Below are positions 23,508-33,004 of a DNA stretch of 64,000 nt, piece after piece (positions within the stretch are counted from its first letter, which is position 1; each line of letters starts with the position of its first letter). The notes beneath the pieces were generated by a model. That model worked only from the letters and a program-made list of their open reading frames with translations. It was not told the DNA's origin and did no database searches. The stretch spans positions 1 to 64,000 of the forward strand of contig JANSXF010000013.1 in the NCBI GenBank assembly GCA_024743095.1, in the 5' to 3' direction. A program made the position numbers and the translations under genes. The DNA is from Flavobacteriaceae bacterium (GTDB lineage: Bacteria > Bacteroidota > Bacteroidia > Flavobacteriales > Flavobacteriaceae).

Positions 23508-24202
23508 TGCCAGATAAACTCATACTCTTCGTCATTGTAGGTGCCTGGAATCTCTTCTTTGGTCGTGGTCTCAACAATGTATTTTGTATCCCAAGGCAAA
23601 GCAAAGGAAACTTCACCGTTATCATCGGTATACAATGTTTTGGACCATAGGTCGGAGACATAGACCTTAAGTTCGTTTTTGGCTATGGGATCGCCCTTGT
23701 ACAAAACTTGGAGTTTGATTTCTTTCCCGTCATTTTCCAATTGTTTTACCACGATTCCTTCTGGATTTTCCGCTTTGGTGTCCCCATTTGTCCCTACTTG
23801 AACCTTTGCAGTGGAATGATAGTGGGTTTTAAAGATTCCGAAGTCATATTGGGTATAATCGATCACATCGATTTCATTGTTGTTCAAGGCAATGGTATAA
23901 ACACCGTTTTGTGATGGGGTAAAACTGGCCAAGTAATGGTCTTCCTTTGGTTCTGTCTTAAGTTCAGTCTTTGAACCATCGGGACCGATTGCCCAAAGGG
24001 TAAATTTAGAAACTGCGGGAAAGGCCTCACCTTCTACTTTTTCAATGACGCCGTAAGTGTACTCACCATAGTGTACACGTATTTCTTGGGACTGACCAAG
24101 TTTTCCGTTGGCATTGGTCTCGATCCATAGGTAGTGTGCCTGGGCCGTAAGGGTCCCAAATAGGCAAGTTAAAAAAAGAATGAATTTTGTTTTCATGATC
24201 AT
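23480..24202 (-). CDS. DUF4198-like periplasmic protein
   Basis: Signal peptide + HYLWIETNANGKLGQSQEIRVHYGEYTYG...; located after a siderophore receptor. Confidence 0.75.
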   Translation of the reverse strand: MIMKTKFILFLTCLFGTLTAQAHYLWIETNANGKLGQSQEIRVHYGEYTYGVIEKVEGEAFPAVSKFTLWAIGPDGSKTELKTEPKEDHYLASFTPSQNGVYTIALNNNEIDVIDYTQYDFGIFKTHYHSTAKVQVGTNGDTKAENPEGIVVKQLENDGKEIKLQVLYKGDPIAKNELKVYVSDLWSKTLYTDDNGEVSFALPWDTKYIVETTTKEEIPGTYNDEEYEFIWHCATYCIKQ

Positions 24203-24257
24203 GTACGTTTAAAGGCCCATGGTATTTTGCATGGGCCTTATTTAAATTGGTTAATGT

Positions 24258-26594
24258 TTAAAAACTATACGCTACTGTTAGCCTTCCATTGATGCCGGGC
24301 TCTGATTGCCAATATAGATAAGAACCATAGTTGGCACCGGAATATAGATATTCGTCCAAAATATTGTTGATGTTCAGTTGAACCCTGAAGTTGCTGTTTC
24401 TCCATGATAGGGCACCATCCATTCTAAAATAATCTGGAAGGTCGGACTGGTTGTCAGCGGCCCATGCCCAAGTAGATCGGTCTACTTGGTATTGATAGCC
24501 TAAGGAAACACCGAATCCGTTCAATGATGATGTTTGGGCGAAGTTATAATTTAACCATCCATTGGTTACATGCTTGGCATGGCCCGCCACTCTAGTGCCT
24601 ACAATATCCGGGTTGGGGTCCTCGGTTACCTCTACCTTGGTATTGGCATAGTTCAAGATTACATTTAGCTCTGGGGTAATTTCACCTTGAAGGTCGAATT
24701 CTATACCCTTTGACTGTACTTCGCCCAAATACATGGAGAAGTTAGGATTGGATGGATCTGTGGTCAAAATATTCTCCTTCGTTATTTGGTAAACCCCTAA
24801 AGAAGTTCTTAACCGTCCATCAAAAAAGCTCTTTTTAATACCACCTTCTATATCGTTGGCGTCTACAGGGTCGTTCAAAGGTTCCATATCGACACTCATT
24901 CCTGCTTGAGGCAAAAAAGATTGGTCATAGAGTCCGTAAACGGTCAAATCGGGCAAAATATCAACGCTCAAGCCAACACGTGGTGTAAATACGTCATCGT
25001 TTTCCGTTTTTCCTTGAGTGTACAAGTTGGTATACCGTCCGGCCAAGGTCAATCGAATTTTATCATCCAAGAAACCAATCTCATCTTGCAGGTAATATCC
25101 TCTTAAGGTATTTGCACTATATGGAGCACCTCCATTTCTGTATTGAACATTTACAGAACGGTCAAACTCAGGGAATGTGACACCATACTGAGGGTTATAT
25201 ATATTGAATGGTGCAGCAGTGTCCACTGGAAGGGTAACCGAGAAATCGGCCCAATATGATTTTTCGCTAAAATCGAAACCTCCCAAGATTTTGTGTGAAA
25301 CGGCTCCGGTATTAAAGGCCCCGTTGATATATAATTGGGCATATTTACCTACCGACAGTGCATCCCATTGGGATATTGTCCTAACAACATCTCCGGTATC
25401 GCTATCAAGTCCCGCTATCCATGCAGAACTTCCAATCTGATCATATCTTAAATAAGCCATTTGACCTTCAACGCTCCAGTTATCGGAGAATTCGTGTTTG
25501 GCGTTCAAAAAGAAAGTAACTTCTTGAATGTCGGTTTTTGGATAATTGGTGTCAACAAAGTTGAAATCCCGAGGTAGGCTTGCATACCCATCTTCCACAG
25601 GCGCAAAAATATAGGCAGACCCTAAGAAGGATTCGGCATCCTGTAAGTTCATTTCTGCAGTTACGGAGGTTTTATCGCTAAACTTATAGGTTAGGGCAGG
25701 AGCAATGCCAAACCTATCGGTTTGCTCATTTCCTCTATGGCTATCCGTAGTTTGGTACATGGCGTTTAAGCGATAGAGCAATTTTCCATTTTCGGAGGCT
25801 TTGCCGCCCACATCAATGGTGCCACGATAAAAATCAAAGCTACCTGCTGTGAAAGATGCATTGGCAACAAATTCTTCTGTAGGTTTTTTGGTGACTACGT
25901 TGTAAAAACCACCAGGCTCGCCTGCTGACATCATGAACCCGGCAGGGCCTTTTACAAACTCAATGCGTTCCACCGTGTTCATGTCTTCGGCCAATGGCCC
26001 CCAACTGTCCTGAACGTTTACTCCGTTCCTAAAAGCTGGTAAACGAAAGCCACGCATGTTGATCCGGGCAAATTGTCCCCAATGTTCCAACATGGTAACA
26101 CCACTCACATTTCGGGTGAGTCCGTCCATTATGGTGGTTACTTGCTGATCTTTTAAGAGTTGGTCGCTGATAACCTGTACATTTTGTGGAAGTTTTACCA
26201 GTTCCGTTTTTAGCCTCAACGAGGTTGAAGGCTCTCTTTCGAGATATTTGTTCTGATGGCCCTCAACGATCACTTCGTTGAGCTGCTCTTGTTTCTCCAC
26301 CATTTTAACCGTTGGAACCTGAGTGGTTTGACCGGAATTGATAGTGATTTCTTTAACTTGCATACCATATCCCACCATGGAAAAGGTAAGGGTGTAGGAT
26401 CCTGGGGCAAGATTGTCAATTATATATGCTCCAGATGTATCTGAAATTGCCCCCAGACTAGTGTTGGATAGCATAATGTTTACATCTGATAGGGCATTGT
26501 TTCTTTGATCTGTCACTTTTCCTTCCAAACTTCCAGTTTGGGCCTGTGAAAAAGAAAAGACAGCTAGGCTGAGGATGAGTACTATATTTTTCAT
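24258..26594 (-). CDS. TonB-dependent siderophore receptor
   Basis: 778 aa; CarboxypepD_reg domain, LPQNVQVISDQLLKDQQVTTIMDGLTRNVSGV, VERIEFVKGPAGFMMSAGEPGGFYNVVTKKP. Confidence 0.95.
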   Translation of the reverse strand: MKNIVLILSLAVFSFSQAQTGSLEGKVTDQRNNALSDVNIMLSNTSLGAISDTSGAYIIDNLAPGSYTLTFSMVGYGMQVKEITINSGQTTQVPTVKMVEKQEQLNEVIVEGHQNKYLEREPSTSLRLKTELVKLPQNVQVISDQLLKDQQVTTIMDGLTRNVSGVTMLEHWGQFARINMRGFRLPAFRNGVNVQDSWGPLAEDMNTVERIEFVKGPAGFMMSAGEPGGFYNVVTKKPTEEFVANASFTAGSFDFYRGTIDVGGKASENGKLLYRLNAMYQTTDSHRGNEQTDRFGIAPALTYKFSDKTSVTAEMNLQDAESFLGSAYIFAPVEDGYASLPRDFNFVDTNYPKTDIQEVTFFLNAKHEFSDNWSVEGQMAYLRYDQIGSSAWIAGLDSDTGDVVRTISQWDALSVGKYAQLYINGAFNTGAVSHKILGGFDFSEKSYWADFSVTLPVDTAAPFNIYNPQYGVTFPEFDRSVNVQYRNGGAPYSANTLRGYYLQDEIGFLDDKIRLTLAGRYTNLYTQGKTENDDVFTPRVGLSVDILPDLTVYGLYDQSFLPQAGMSVDMEPLNDPVDANDIEGGIKKSFFDGRLRTSLGVYQITKENILTTDPSNPNFSMYLGEVQSKGIEFDLQGEITPELNVILNYANTKVEVTEDPNPDIVGTRVAGHAKHVTNGWLNYNFAQTSSLNGFGVSLGYQYQVDRSTWAWAADNQSDLPDYFRMDGALSWRNSNFRVQLNINNILDEYLYSGANYGSYLYWQSEPGINGRLTVAYSF

Positions 26595-26606
26595 TAGTTA
26601 TTTGTA

Positions 26607-26679
26607 ATTAGTCTAAATAAGTTTTCGATTGCAAATGTATGTTCCAACATTTAATCAGACAAAAAATATTTAGACTAAT
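26607..26679. promoter_or_regulatory. Candidate metal-regulator operator pair (13-bp perfect inverted repeat)
   Basis: ATTAGTCTAAATA (26607-26619) and TATTTAGACTAAT (26667-26679) are exact reverse complements, just upstream of the siderophore receptor start. Confidence 0.6.
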
Positions 26680-26758
26680 TATAAATAAATCTAAAATTTA
26701 CATGTAATTATCTTTAAACCAGGGTGTTGATTTGTTAAAATTGTAATTTATTAAAAAA

Positions 26759-27577
26759 TTATAGTGAGTTGATAGTTTTTCTAATCGCAGTCAAATCTGT
26801 TAAAAGCTTTTCCAATAAACTTAAATCCAGCATGTTGGCGCCATCACTTTTGGCATTTGCAGGATCAAAATGAGTCTCCATAAAAAGTCCATCTACACCA
26901 GCTGCGATCCCTGCTCGGGACATTGTTCCTATCAGGGCAGGCCTTCCACCAGTAACTCCAGAGGATTGGTTGGGCTGTTGAAGGGAGTGTGTAACATCCA
27001 GTACAACAGGGGCATATTGCTTCATGGTTGGAATACCACGGAAGTCTACGATCATATCTTGGTACCCGAACATGGTTCCACGATCGGTGATAATGGCCTG
27101 TTCATTTCCGGTTTCCGTTACCTTGGTAACTGCATGCTTCATGCTTTCAGGGCTCATAAATTGCCCTTTCTTCAAGTTGACGACCTTACCTGTTTCTGCA
27201 GCTGCTACGACCAAATCGGTCTGTCTGACCAAAAAGGCAGGAATCTGAAGAACGTCGACATATTCAGCAGCCATGGCGGCATCGGATATTTCGTGGATAT
27301 CGGTAATCGTCGGAACTTCAAAAGTCTCGGAAACCTTTTTTAGAATTTTCAGTGCATTTTCATCGCCAATTCCTGTAAATGAATCTATACGGCTACGGTT
27401 GGCCTTTTTAAAACTTCCTTTAAAAACGTAAGGAATGTCCAGTTTGTCCGTAATGGCTGTTACCTTTTCAGCGATGCGCATGGCCATATCCTCGCCCTCG
27501 ATGGCGCAAGGGCCTGCCAATAAGAAAAAATTATCGCTGTCCGTGTGTTTTATCTGTGGAATTTTGGTGATGTCCAT
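26759..27577 (-). CDS. kdsA: 3-deoxy-8-phosphooctulonate synthase
   Basis: FFLLAGPCAIEGEDMAMRIAEK; VFKGSFKKANRSRIDSFTGIG; PVVLDVTHSLQQPN. Confidence 0.96.
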   Translation of the reverse strand: MDITKIPQIKHTDSDNFFLLAGPCAIEGEDMAMRIAEKVTAITDKLDIPYVFKGSFKKANRSRIDSFTGIGDENALKILKKVSETFEVPTITDIHEISDAAMAAEYVDVLQIPAFLVRQTDLVVAAAETGKVVNLKKGQFMSPESMKHAVTKVTETGNEQAIITDRGTMFGYQDMIVDFRGIPTMKQYAPVVLDVTHSLQQPNQSSGVTGGRPALIGTMSRAGIAAGVDGLFMETHFDPANAKSDGANMLDLSLLEKLLTDLTAIRKTINSL

Positions 27578-27650
27578 TTCTTAAAGTTTGCACAAATATA
27601 ATATTAAACCATGGTATCCTTTTTAGATTTATCGATACAAACCATCAACC

Positions 27651-28232
27651 ATGAAAAATAAATATGTTCTTATTTTACTTTGTTTTGTTTCAACTTTCGC
27701 AAACGCTCAATGGCAAGAAAAGGGCAGGGCATTTGATTTGGCCCATTTGGAGCGGCATCAATTTAAATTGAATTTGTTGAGCCCGGGATTTACCTATGAA
27801 CTTGGTATTTTTAAAAATCAAAGTATTTCCACAAACTTGGGTTTGGCCACTGCCACTTACGAAGAGGGCTATGTGTTCGGTTTGGCGATGAACAATCGTT
27901 ACCGGTATTATCATAATTTTCATAGAAGGGAAAGACTGGACAAGAATACCTCTGGTAACTCTGGGAATTATATTGCCGCCGCCCAAGCTATTTTCTTTTC
28001 ACAGCTGCGAATTGCTACCGATGTGGAAGGCCCTGATGATTTTAACTTGGGGTTTTACGGAATGGTCTATGGCATTCAACGCACGTATGAAAAAGGGTTT
28101 AATTTTAATTTGGAACTAGGTGCAGGGTACTATAAGGGGGATGGTGTCCCTGATGGTTATGGGCCCTTGATTAATTTTACCTTTGGATGGGTAGCCACCA
28201 AACGAAAGAAAAAAGACCCCTATCTTGACTAA
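27651..28232 (+). CDS. Hypothetical secreted outer-membrane-type protein (paralog 1)
   Basis: 193 aa, signal peptide; FKLNLLSPGFTYELGIFKNQS...NRYRYYHNFHRRERLDKNTSGNSGNYIA; YGIQRTYEKGFNFNLELGAGYY. Confidence 0.75.
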   Translation: MKNKYVLILLCFVSTFANAQWQEKGRAFDLAHLERHQFKLNLLSPGFTYELGIFKNQSISTNLGLATATYEEGYVFGLAMNNRYRYYHNFHRRERLDKNTSGNSGNYIAAAQAIFFSQLRIATDVEGPDDFNLGFYGMVYGIQRTYEKGFNFNLELGAGYYKGDGVPDGYGPLINFTFGWVATKRKKKDPYLD

Positions 28233-28297
28233 AAAATGGCGTCAAAGCATACTATTTTGATAAAGATGCGGTTATCATACTACCAAATTAACCTACA

Positions 28298-28855
28298 ATG
28301 CGTCGCTTACTACTTTTAGCTTTCCTTTCGATAGGATTTCTAACCCGGGCCCAATATGGGACAAATTGTGAAATTCGGCAGTTTAAGTTGAATGCCTTCA
28401 ACCCGGGTATTGAATATGAAATGGCCCTTGGTGTCAACAGTACCTTGGATATCCGGGTAGCGTATCAGGCCGCTTTGGAACCAGCTAGTTCCCAACCTTT
28501 GGAAGATTTTGATTTTTTTCCCGCTATTACCATCCAAAACCGATATTATCACAACTTGAACAGTCGAGAAAGGCGAAGAAGGTCTATCTATGGAAATTCT
28601 GGTAATTACATCGCACCTTCCGTAGCTGTTTTTTCTCCCGGAGACCGTGCGGTAGAAGGTCGGATAGTGGATGGCATACATGGCTACGGCGGTCTTGTAT
28701 ATGGTGTTCAACGCAGTTTTGATTCTGGTTTTAGTTTCTCCATAGATGCAGGTGCCGGCTACTATGTAGGGCCGTTCAAAGGAGCCATTCGGCCCGTGGT
28801 AAACTTGAGTATTGGATGGATTATCAGTGAAAAGCGCTGGTGTGTTGGTCTGTAG
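28298..28855 (+). CDS. Hypothetical secreted outer-membrane-type protein (paralog 2)
   Basis: 185 aa; same motif order: FKLNAFNPGIEYEMALG...NRYYHNLNSRERRRRSIYGNSGNYIAP; YGVQRSFDSGFSFSIDAGAGYY. Confidence 0.75.
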   Translation: MRRLLLLAFLSIGFLTRAQYGTNCEIRQFKLNAFNPGIEYEMALGVNSTLDIRVAYQAALEPASSQPLEDFDFFPAITIQNRYYHNLNSRERRRRSIYGNSGNYIAPSVAVFSPGDRAVEGRIVDGIHGYGGLVYGVQRSFDSGFSFSIDAGAGYYVGPFKGAIRPVVNLSIGWIISEKRWCVGL

Positions 28856-28952
28856 ATTTGGAACTATCACAAAATCAATAAGATAAAAATAACATTTAGG
28901 TGTGCTAATAAGTGAAAAATAGCAGTATCTTTGCGGGCTTAAAATTTAGGGT

Positions 28953-30752
28953 ATGTCCAAAATCAAAAACATTGCAATCATTGCACACGTAGACCACGGT
29001 AAGACTACCTTGGTGGATAAAATTATGTACCATTGCCAGTTGTTCCGAGAAAATGAGAACAAGGGCGACCTGATATTGGATAACAACGACCTGGAAAGGG
29101 AGCGTGGGATCACCATTGTTTCCAAAAATGTTTCCGTTGTTTACAAAGACACAAAGATTAATATTATAGATACCCCTGGTCACGCCGATTTTGGTGGTGA
29201 GGTAGAGCGTGTTCTGAACATGGCCGATGGGGTTTTGTTGTTGGTGGATGCTTTTGAGGGACCTATGCCGCAGACACGATTCGTGCTTCAAAAGGCTATC
29301 GACCTTGGTTTAAAGCCTTGTGTGGTCATCAACAAAGTGGATAAGGAAAACTGTACCCCAGAAGAGGTTCACGAGAAAGTTTTTGATTTGATGTTCGAAT
29401 TGGGTGCAGAGGAATGGCAGTTGGATTTCCCGACCGTTTACGGTTCTGCAAAGAACAACTGGATGGGCGAGGATTGGAAAGTACAGACCGAGAACATTGA
29501 GCCATTGTTGGATATGGTCATCGAGCATGTTCCAGAGTTCAAACCTCAAGAAGGTACCACTCAAATGTTGATCACCTCTTTGGATTACTCGTCATTTACT
29601 GGGCGAATCGCCATTGGAAGATTACAGCGTGGTAAACTTCGTGAAGGGCAACAGGTTTCTTTGGTGAAAAGAGACGGTGCTATCGTAAAAACCAGAATTA
29701 AGGAACTTTACACTTTTGAAGGTTTGGGCCGTTTAAGAGTGGAAGAAGTGGTTGCTGGGGATATTTGTGCCATTGTTGGTATGGAAGGATTCGAGATAGG
29801 GGATACCGTTGCCGATATCGAAAACCCAGAAAAATTGAAGACCATTGCTATTGATGAGCCTACCATGAGTATGCTTTTTACGATCAACGATAGTCCGTTT
29901 TTTGGTAAGGATGGAAAGTTTGTTACTTCCCGTCACATCAAGGAACGTTTGGAAAAGGAATTGGAAAAAAACTTGGCGCTTCGTGTTCAACAAACGGATA
30001 GTGCCGATAAGTTCTTGGTATTCGGTCGTGGTGTATTGCACCTTTCCGTATTGATCGAGACCATGCGTAGGGAAGGTTACGAGCTTCAAATTGGTCAGCC
30101 ACAGGTTATCATCAAGGAGATTGATGGTGTTAAATGTGAGCCGGTGGAGCACTTGACCATTGACCTGCCGGAAGAAGTTTCAGGAAAAGCTGTTGAAATG
30201 GTATCCATCCGTAAGGGGGAGATGACCAGTATGGAAGCAAGAGGTTCCCGAATGGTGTGTGAATTCGTTATCCCATCCCGTGGAATTATCGGTCTTAGAA
30301 ACCAATTGTTGACAGCTACAGCAGGTGAGGCCATTATGGCGCATAGATTTTTTGAATATCAGCCTTTGAAAGGGGATATCGCCCAGCGATTGAACGGTTC
30401 TTTGGTCTCCATGGAAAACGGAACAGCAATTCCTTATTCCATCGATAAACTTCAAGAAAGAGGTAAATTCTTTATTGATCCGGGAGAGGATATCTATGAA
30501 GGGCAGGTTATCGGTGAAAATTCCCGTCAGGATGATATGACCGTGAACGTTACCAAGACCAAAAAGCTATCGAACGTTCGTTCCTCGGGAGCCGATGACA
30601 AGGCAAAGATTGTTCCTGCTATCAAATTCTCGTTGGAAGAAGCCTTGGAATACATTCAAAAAGATGAATACGTTGAGGTAACTCCAAACCACTTAAGACT
30701 TAGAAAAATATACCTAAAAGAGGTGGATAGAAAAAGAAACAAAGTAGTTTAA
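28953..30752 (+). CDS. typA: Translational GTPase TypA/BipA
   Basis: [41 protein letters not shown]. Confidence 0.98.
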   Translation: MSKIKNIAIIAHVDHGKTTLVDKIMYHCQLFRENENKGDLILDNNDLERERGITIVSKNVSVVYKDTKINIIDTPGHADFGGEVERVLNMADGVLLLVDAFEGPMPQTRFVLQKAIDLGLKPCVVINKVDKENCTPEEVHEKVFDLMFELGAEEWQLDFPTVYGSAKNNWMGEDWKVQTENIEPLLDMVIEHVPEFKPQEGTTQMLITSLDYSSFTGRIAIGRLQRGKLREGQQVSLVKRDGAIVKTRIKELYTFEGLGRLRVEEVVAGDICAIVGMEGFEIGDTVADIENPEKLKTIAIDEPTMSMLFTINDSPFFGKDGKFVTSRHIKERLEKELEKNLALRVQQTDSADKFLVFGRGVLHLSVLIETMRREGYELQIGQPQVIIKEIDGVKCEPVEHLTIDLPEEVSGKAVEMVSIRKGEMTSMEARGSRMVCEFVIPSRGIIGLRNQLLTATAGEAIMAHRFFEYQPLKGDIAQRLNGSLVSMENGTAIPYSIDKLQERGKFFIDPGEDIYEGQVIGENSRQDDMTVNVTKTKKLSNVRSSGADDKAKIVPAIKFSLEEALEYIQKDEYVEVTPNHLRLRKIYLKEVDRKRNKVV

Positions 30753-30774
30753 GACATTAATTTTACATTTGAAT

Positions 30775-30812
30775 AAAGCGAGTGGGGAAACTAAATCTTC
30801 ATTCGCTTTTTT
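30775..30812 (+). terminator. Rho-independent terminator of typA
   Basis: AAAGCGAGTG...CATTCGCTTTTTTT. Confidence 0.65.
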
Positions 30813-30870
30813 TGAAAGAAAGTGAGGTGGTCATGGTTCTCATTCCTTTGGGGCCATATCTCAAAAAAGA

Positions 30871-31629
30871 TTAGTGCAAATGTCCGTGGTGTTGCTCACG
30901 TAAACATGCCACGGCAGCTCCAATAATACCGGCGTGGTTCATAAGTTCCGCTTTCACTACCTCGGTCTCAATGTCGATGTGATGACTGAATTCTTCCCAG
31001 TTTTTTGAGGTTCCCCCGCCAACAATGATAAGGTCCGGACAAACGATAAGCTCCACCAGTTTTAGAAATTTATTGAAGCGCTTGCCCCATTTTTTAAAAC
31101 TGAGCTCTTCCCGTTCCTTTGCCGAAGCGGCCGCCCATTTTTCAATCTTTTTGTGCTTTTTGTAGGGAATCTGGCCCAGCTCAAAATTTGGGATGAGCAC
31201 ACCGTTATAGAAGGCACCGCTCCCAAGTCCTGTTCCGATGGTAATCATTACTACAAGACCATTTTTGCCTTTTCCAATACCATAGTTCATTGAGGCATAG
31301 CCTGCTGCATCTGCATCGTTGAGTACGGTAAATTCATGTCCCGTATATTCGGTGAATAATTCGTCGATATTGACACCTACCCAACTTGGGTGTAGGTTTC
31401 CGGGTGATTTACACACACCGTTCTTTACTATGGAAGGGAATCCACAGCCCACAGGCCCTTCATAATTGAAGTGCTCCACGATTTCGGCCACCACTTTGGC
31501 CATATCTTTGGGCTTTTTTGATTTTGGGGTTGGAATTCGGAAGCGTTCTGTCAACATCTCACCAGTTTCGGCGTTCACAAGGGCACCTTTGATGCCCGAT
31601 CCGCCAATATCAATACCAAGAATTTCCAT
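30871..31629 (-). CDS. ppgK: Polyphosphate--glucose phosphotransferase (ROK family)
   Basis: [41 protein letters not shown]. Confidence 0.88.
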   Translation of the reverse strand: MEILGIDIGGSGIKGALVNAETGEMLTERFRIPTPKSKKPKDMAKVVAEIVEHFNYEGPVGCGFPSIVKNGVCKSPGNLHPSWVGVNIDELFTEYTGHEFTVLNDADAAGYASMNYGIGKGKNGLVVMITIGTGLGSGAFYNGVLIPNFELGQIPYKKHKKIEKWAAASAKEREELSFKKWGKRFNKFLKLVELIVCPDLIIVGGGTSKNWEEFSHHIDIETEVVKAELMNHAGIIGAAVACLREQHHGHLH

Positions 31630-31726
31630 AGAAAGGAATCAATGTTAGTTTGAACAAAGTAACAAAAACTTTTGTTGACCGAGTAATTTCAGTGGAAATC
31701 AATCTGCTAGAAGGGTGTTTTGAGTG

Positions 31727-32410
31727 TTATATCGCTTTTTGGATTACCTCGAACACTTTGCTGCCATCACATTTTAGGGTTTTATGCGGATATTTTAGGA
31801 TCAAAGCGTAATCGTGCGTTGCCATAATGATGGTGCGCCCATTTTGGTTGATGTCCTGAAGAACTTTCATCACCTCCACACTGGTCTGTGGGTCCAAATT
31901 TCCTGTTGGTTCGTCGGCCAAAATAAGTTCTGGGTCATTTAGTAGGGCTCTTGCGATGGCAATACGCTGTTGTTCGCCGCCCGATAGTTCGTGGGGAAAC
32001 TTAAATCCTTTGGTCTTCATACCAACTTTGTCCAACACTTCTTCGATTTTGTCATCCATTTTCTTTGGGTCTGTCCAACCGGTCGCCTTGAGTACAAACC
32101 TAAGGTTGTTGTTAACATTTCTGTCCGGCAGCAATTTAAAGTCCTGAAAAACGATGCCCAACTTTCTTCGCAAAAAGGGAATGTCTTTTTCTTTCATCGT
32201 TTTTAGGTCAAAGTCCACTACCTGTCCATCACCCTGCTTCAAGGGTAGGTCGGCATAAAGGGTTTTCATAAAACTACTTTTTCCACTACCTGTTTTGCCA
32301 ATTACATAGACGAACTCCCCCTTTTTGACTTCAAGGTCAATATCGTTGAGAACCATGTTCTCATTCTGGAATACGGCGACGTCTTGTAATTTTACTATGG
32401 TTTCGGACAT
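31727..32410 (-). CDS. ftsE: ABC transporter ATP-binding protein, FtsE-like
   Basis: [48 protein letters not shown]. Confidence 0.88.
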   Translation of the reverse strand: MSETIVKLQDVAVFQNENMVLNDIDLEVKKGEFVYVIGKTGSGKSSFMKTLYADLPLKQGDGQVVDFDLKTMKEKDIPFLRRKLGIVFQDFKLLPDRNVNNNLRFVLKATGWTDPKKMDDKIEEVLDKVGMKTKGFKFPHELSGGEQQRIAIARALLNDPELILADEPTGNLDPQTSVEVMKVLQDINQNGRTIIMATHDYALILKYPHKTLKCDGSKVFEVIQKAI

Positions 32411-32771
32411 AATTTTATTTCAACAGCTTACACAAAAGTATTTGAAAATATGGTAAGCCCAATCAAAATAAAAGGTTAATCCCAAATTTATTTTGAAACT
32501 TCCACAGATTCGTTTTTTTTCAGATTCTTGTGTTCAGGTTTAAATCTTCCACAATGCCAATGGCTGCATAAATAGTATCGTATATCTTTTCAAAAGCATG
32601 GGAAAATCAATAAGTTTTTTTCTTGTCAAAACATAAAGACCATATGGATACTGTATGTCCAAGTACAATTTTTTTTCTGATCAAGTTGTTGTATAGGAAA
32701 ACACAAAAAATATGATCAGGATAAGAATAATTGTAAAATAGGTCATCTCAACATAAGATGAATTAGACAAT

Positions 32772-32800
32772 GGGACAAATCCAAGGATTGTCCCTTTTTT
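32772..32800 (+). terminator. Orphan rho-independent terminator
   Basis: GGGACAA-ATCCAAGGA-TTGTCCC followed by TTTTTT; no ORF ends nearby on + strand. Confidence 0.7.
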
Positions 32801-33004
32801 GTAATCGTAAAGCCAAAAACGACTTTATATGCTGAGGTTTGGGATTATTGCTATTGAAGGGGATAATAGAGAACTTAAAAATACTATTTCGTACCAATAA
32901 ATCAAGTTCAGGTTCGTAATTTTCGGTAAATGACAGGTTAAATTATACTTTGGCCTTAAATTTGACGTTATGAGTAAAGTCAATCGAGAAGAGCGTAGAA
33001 CACT

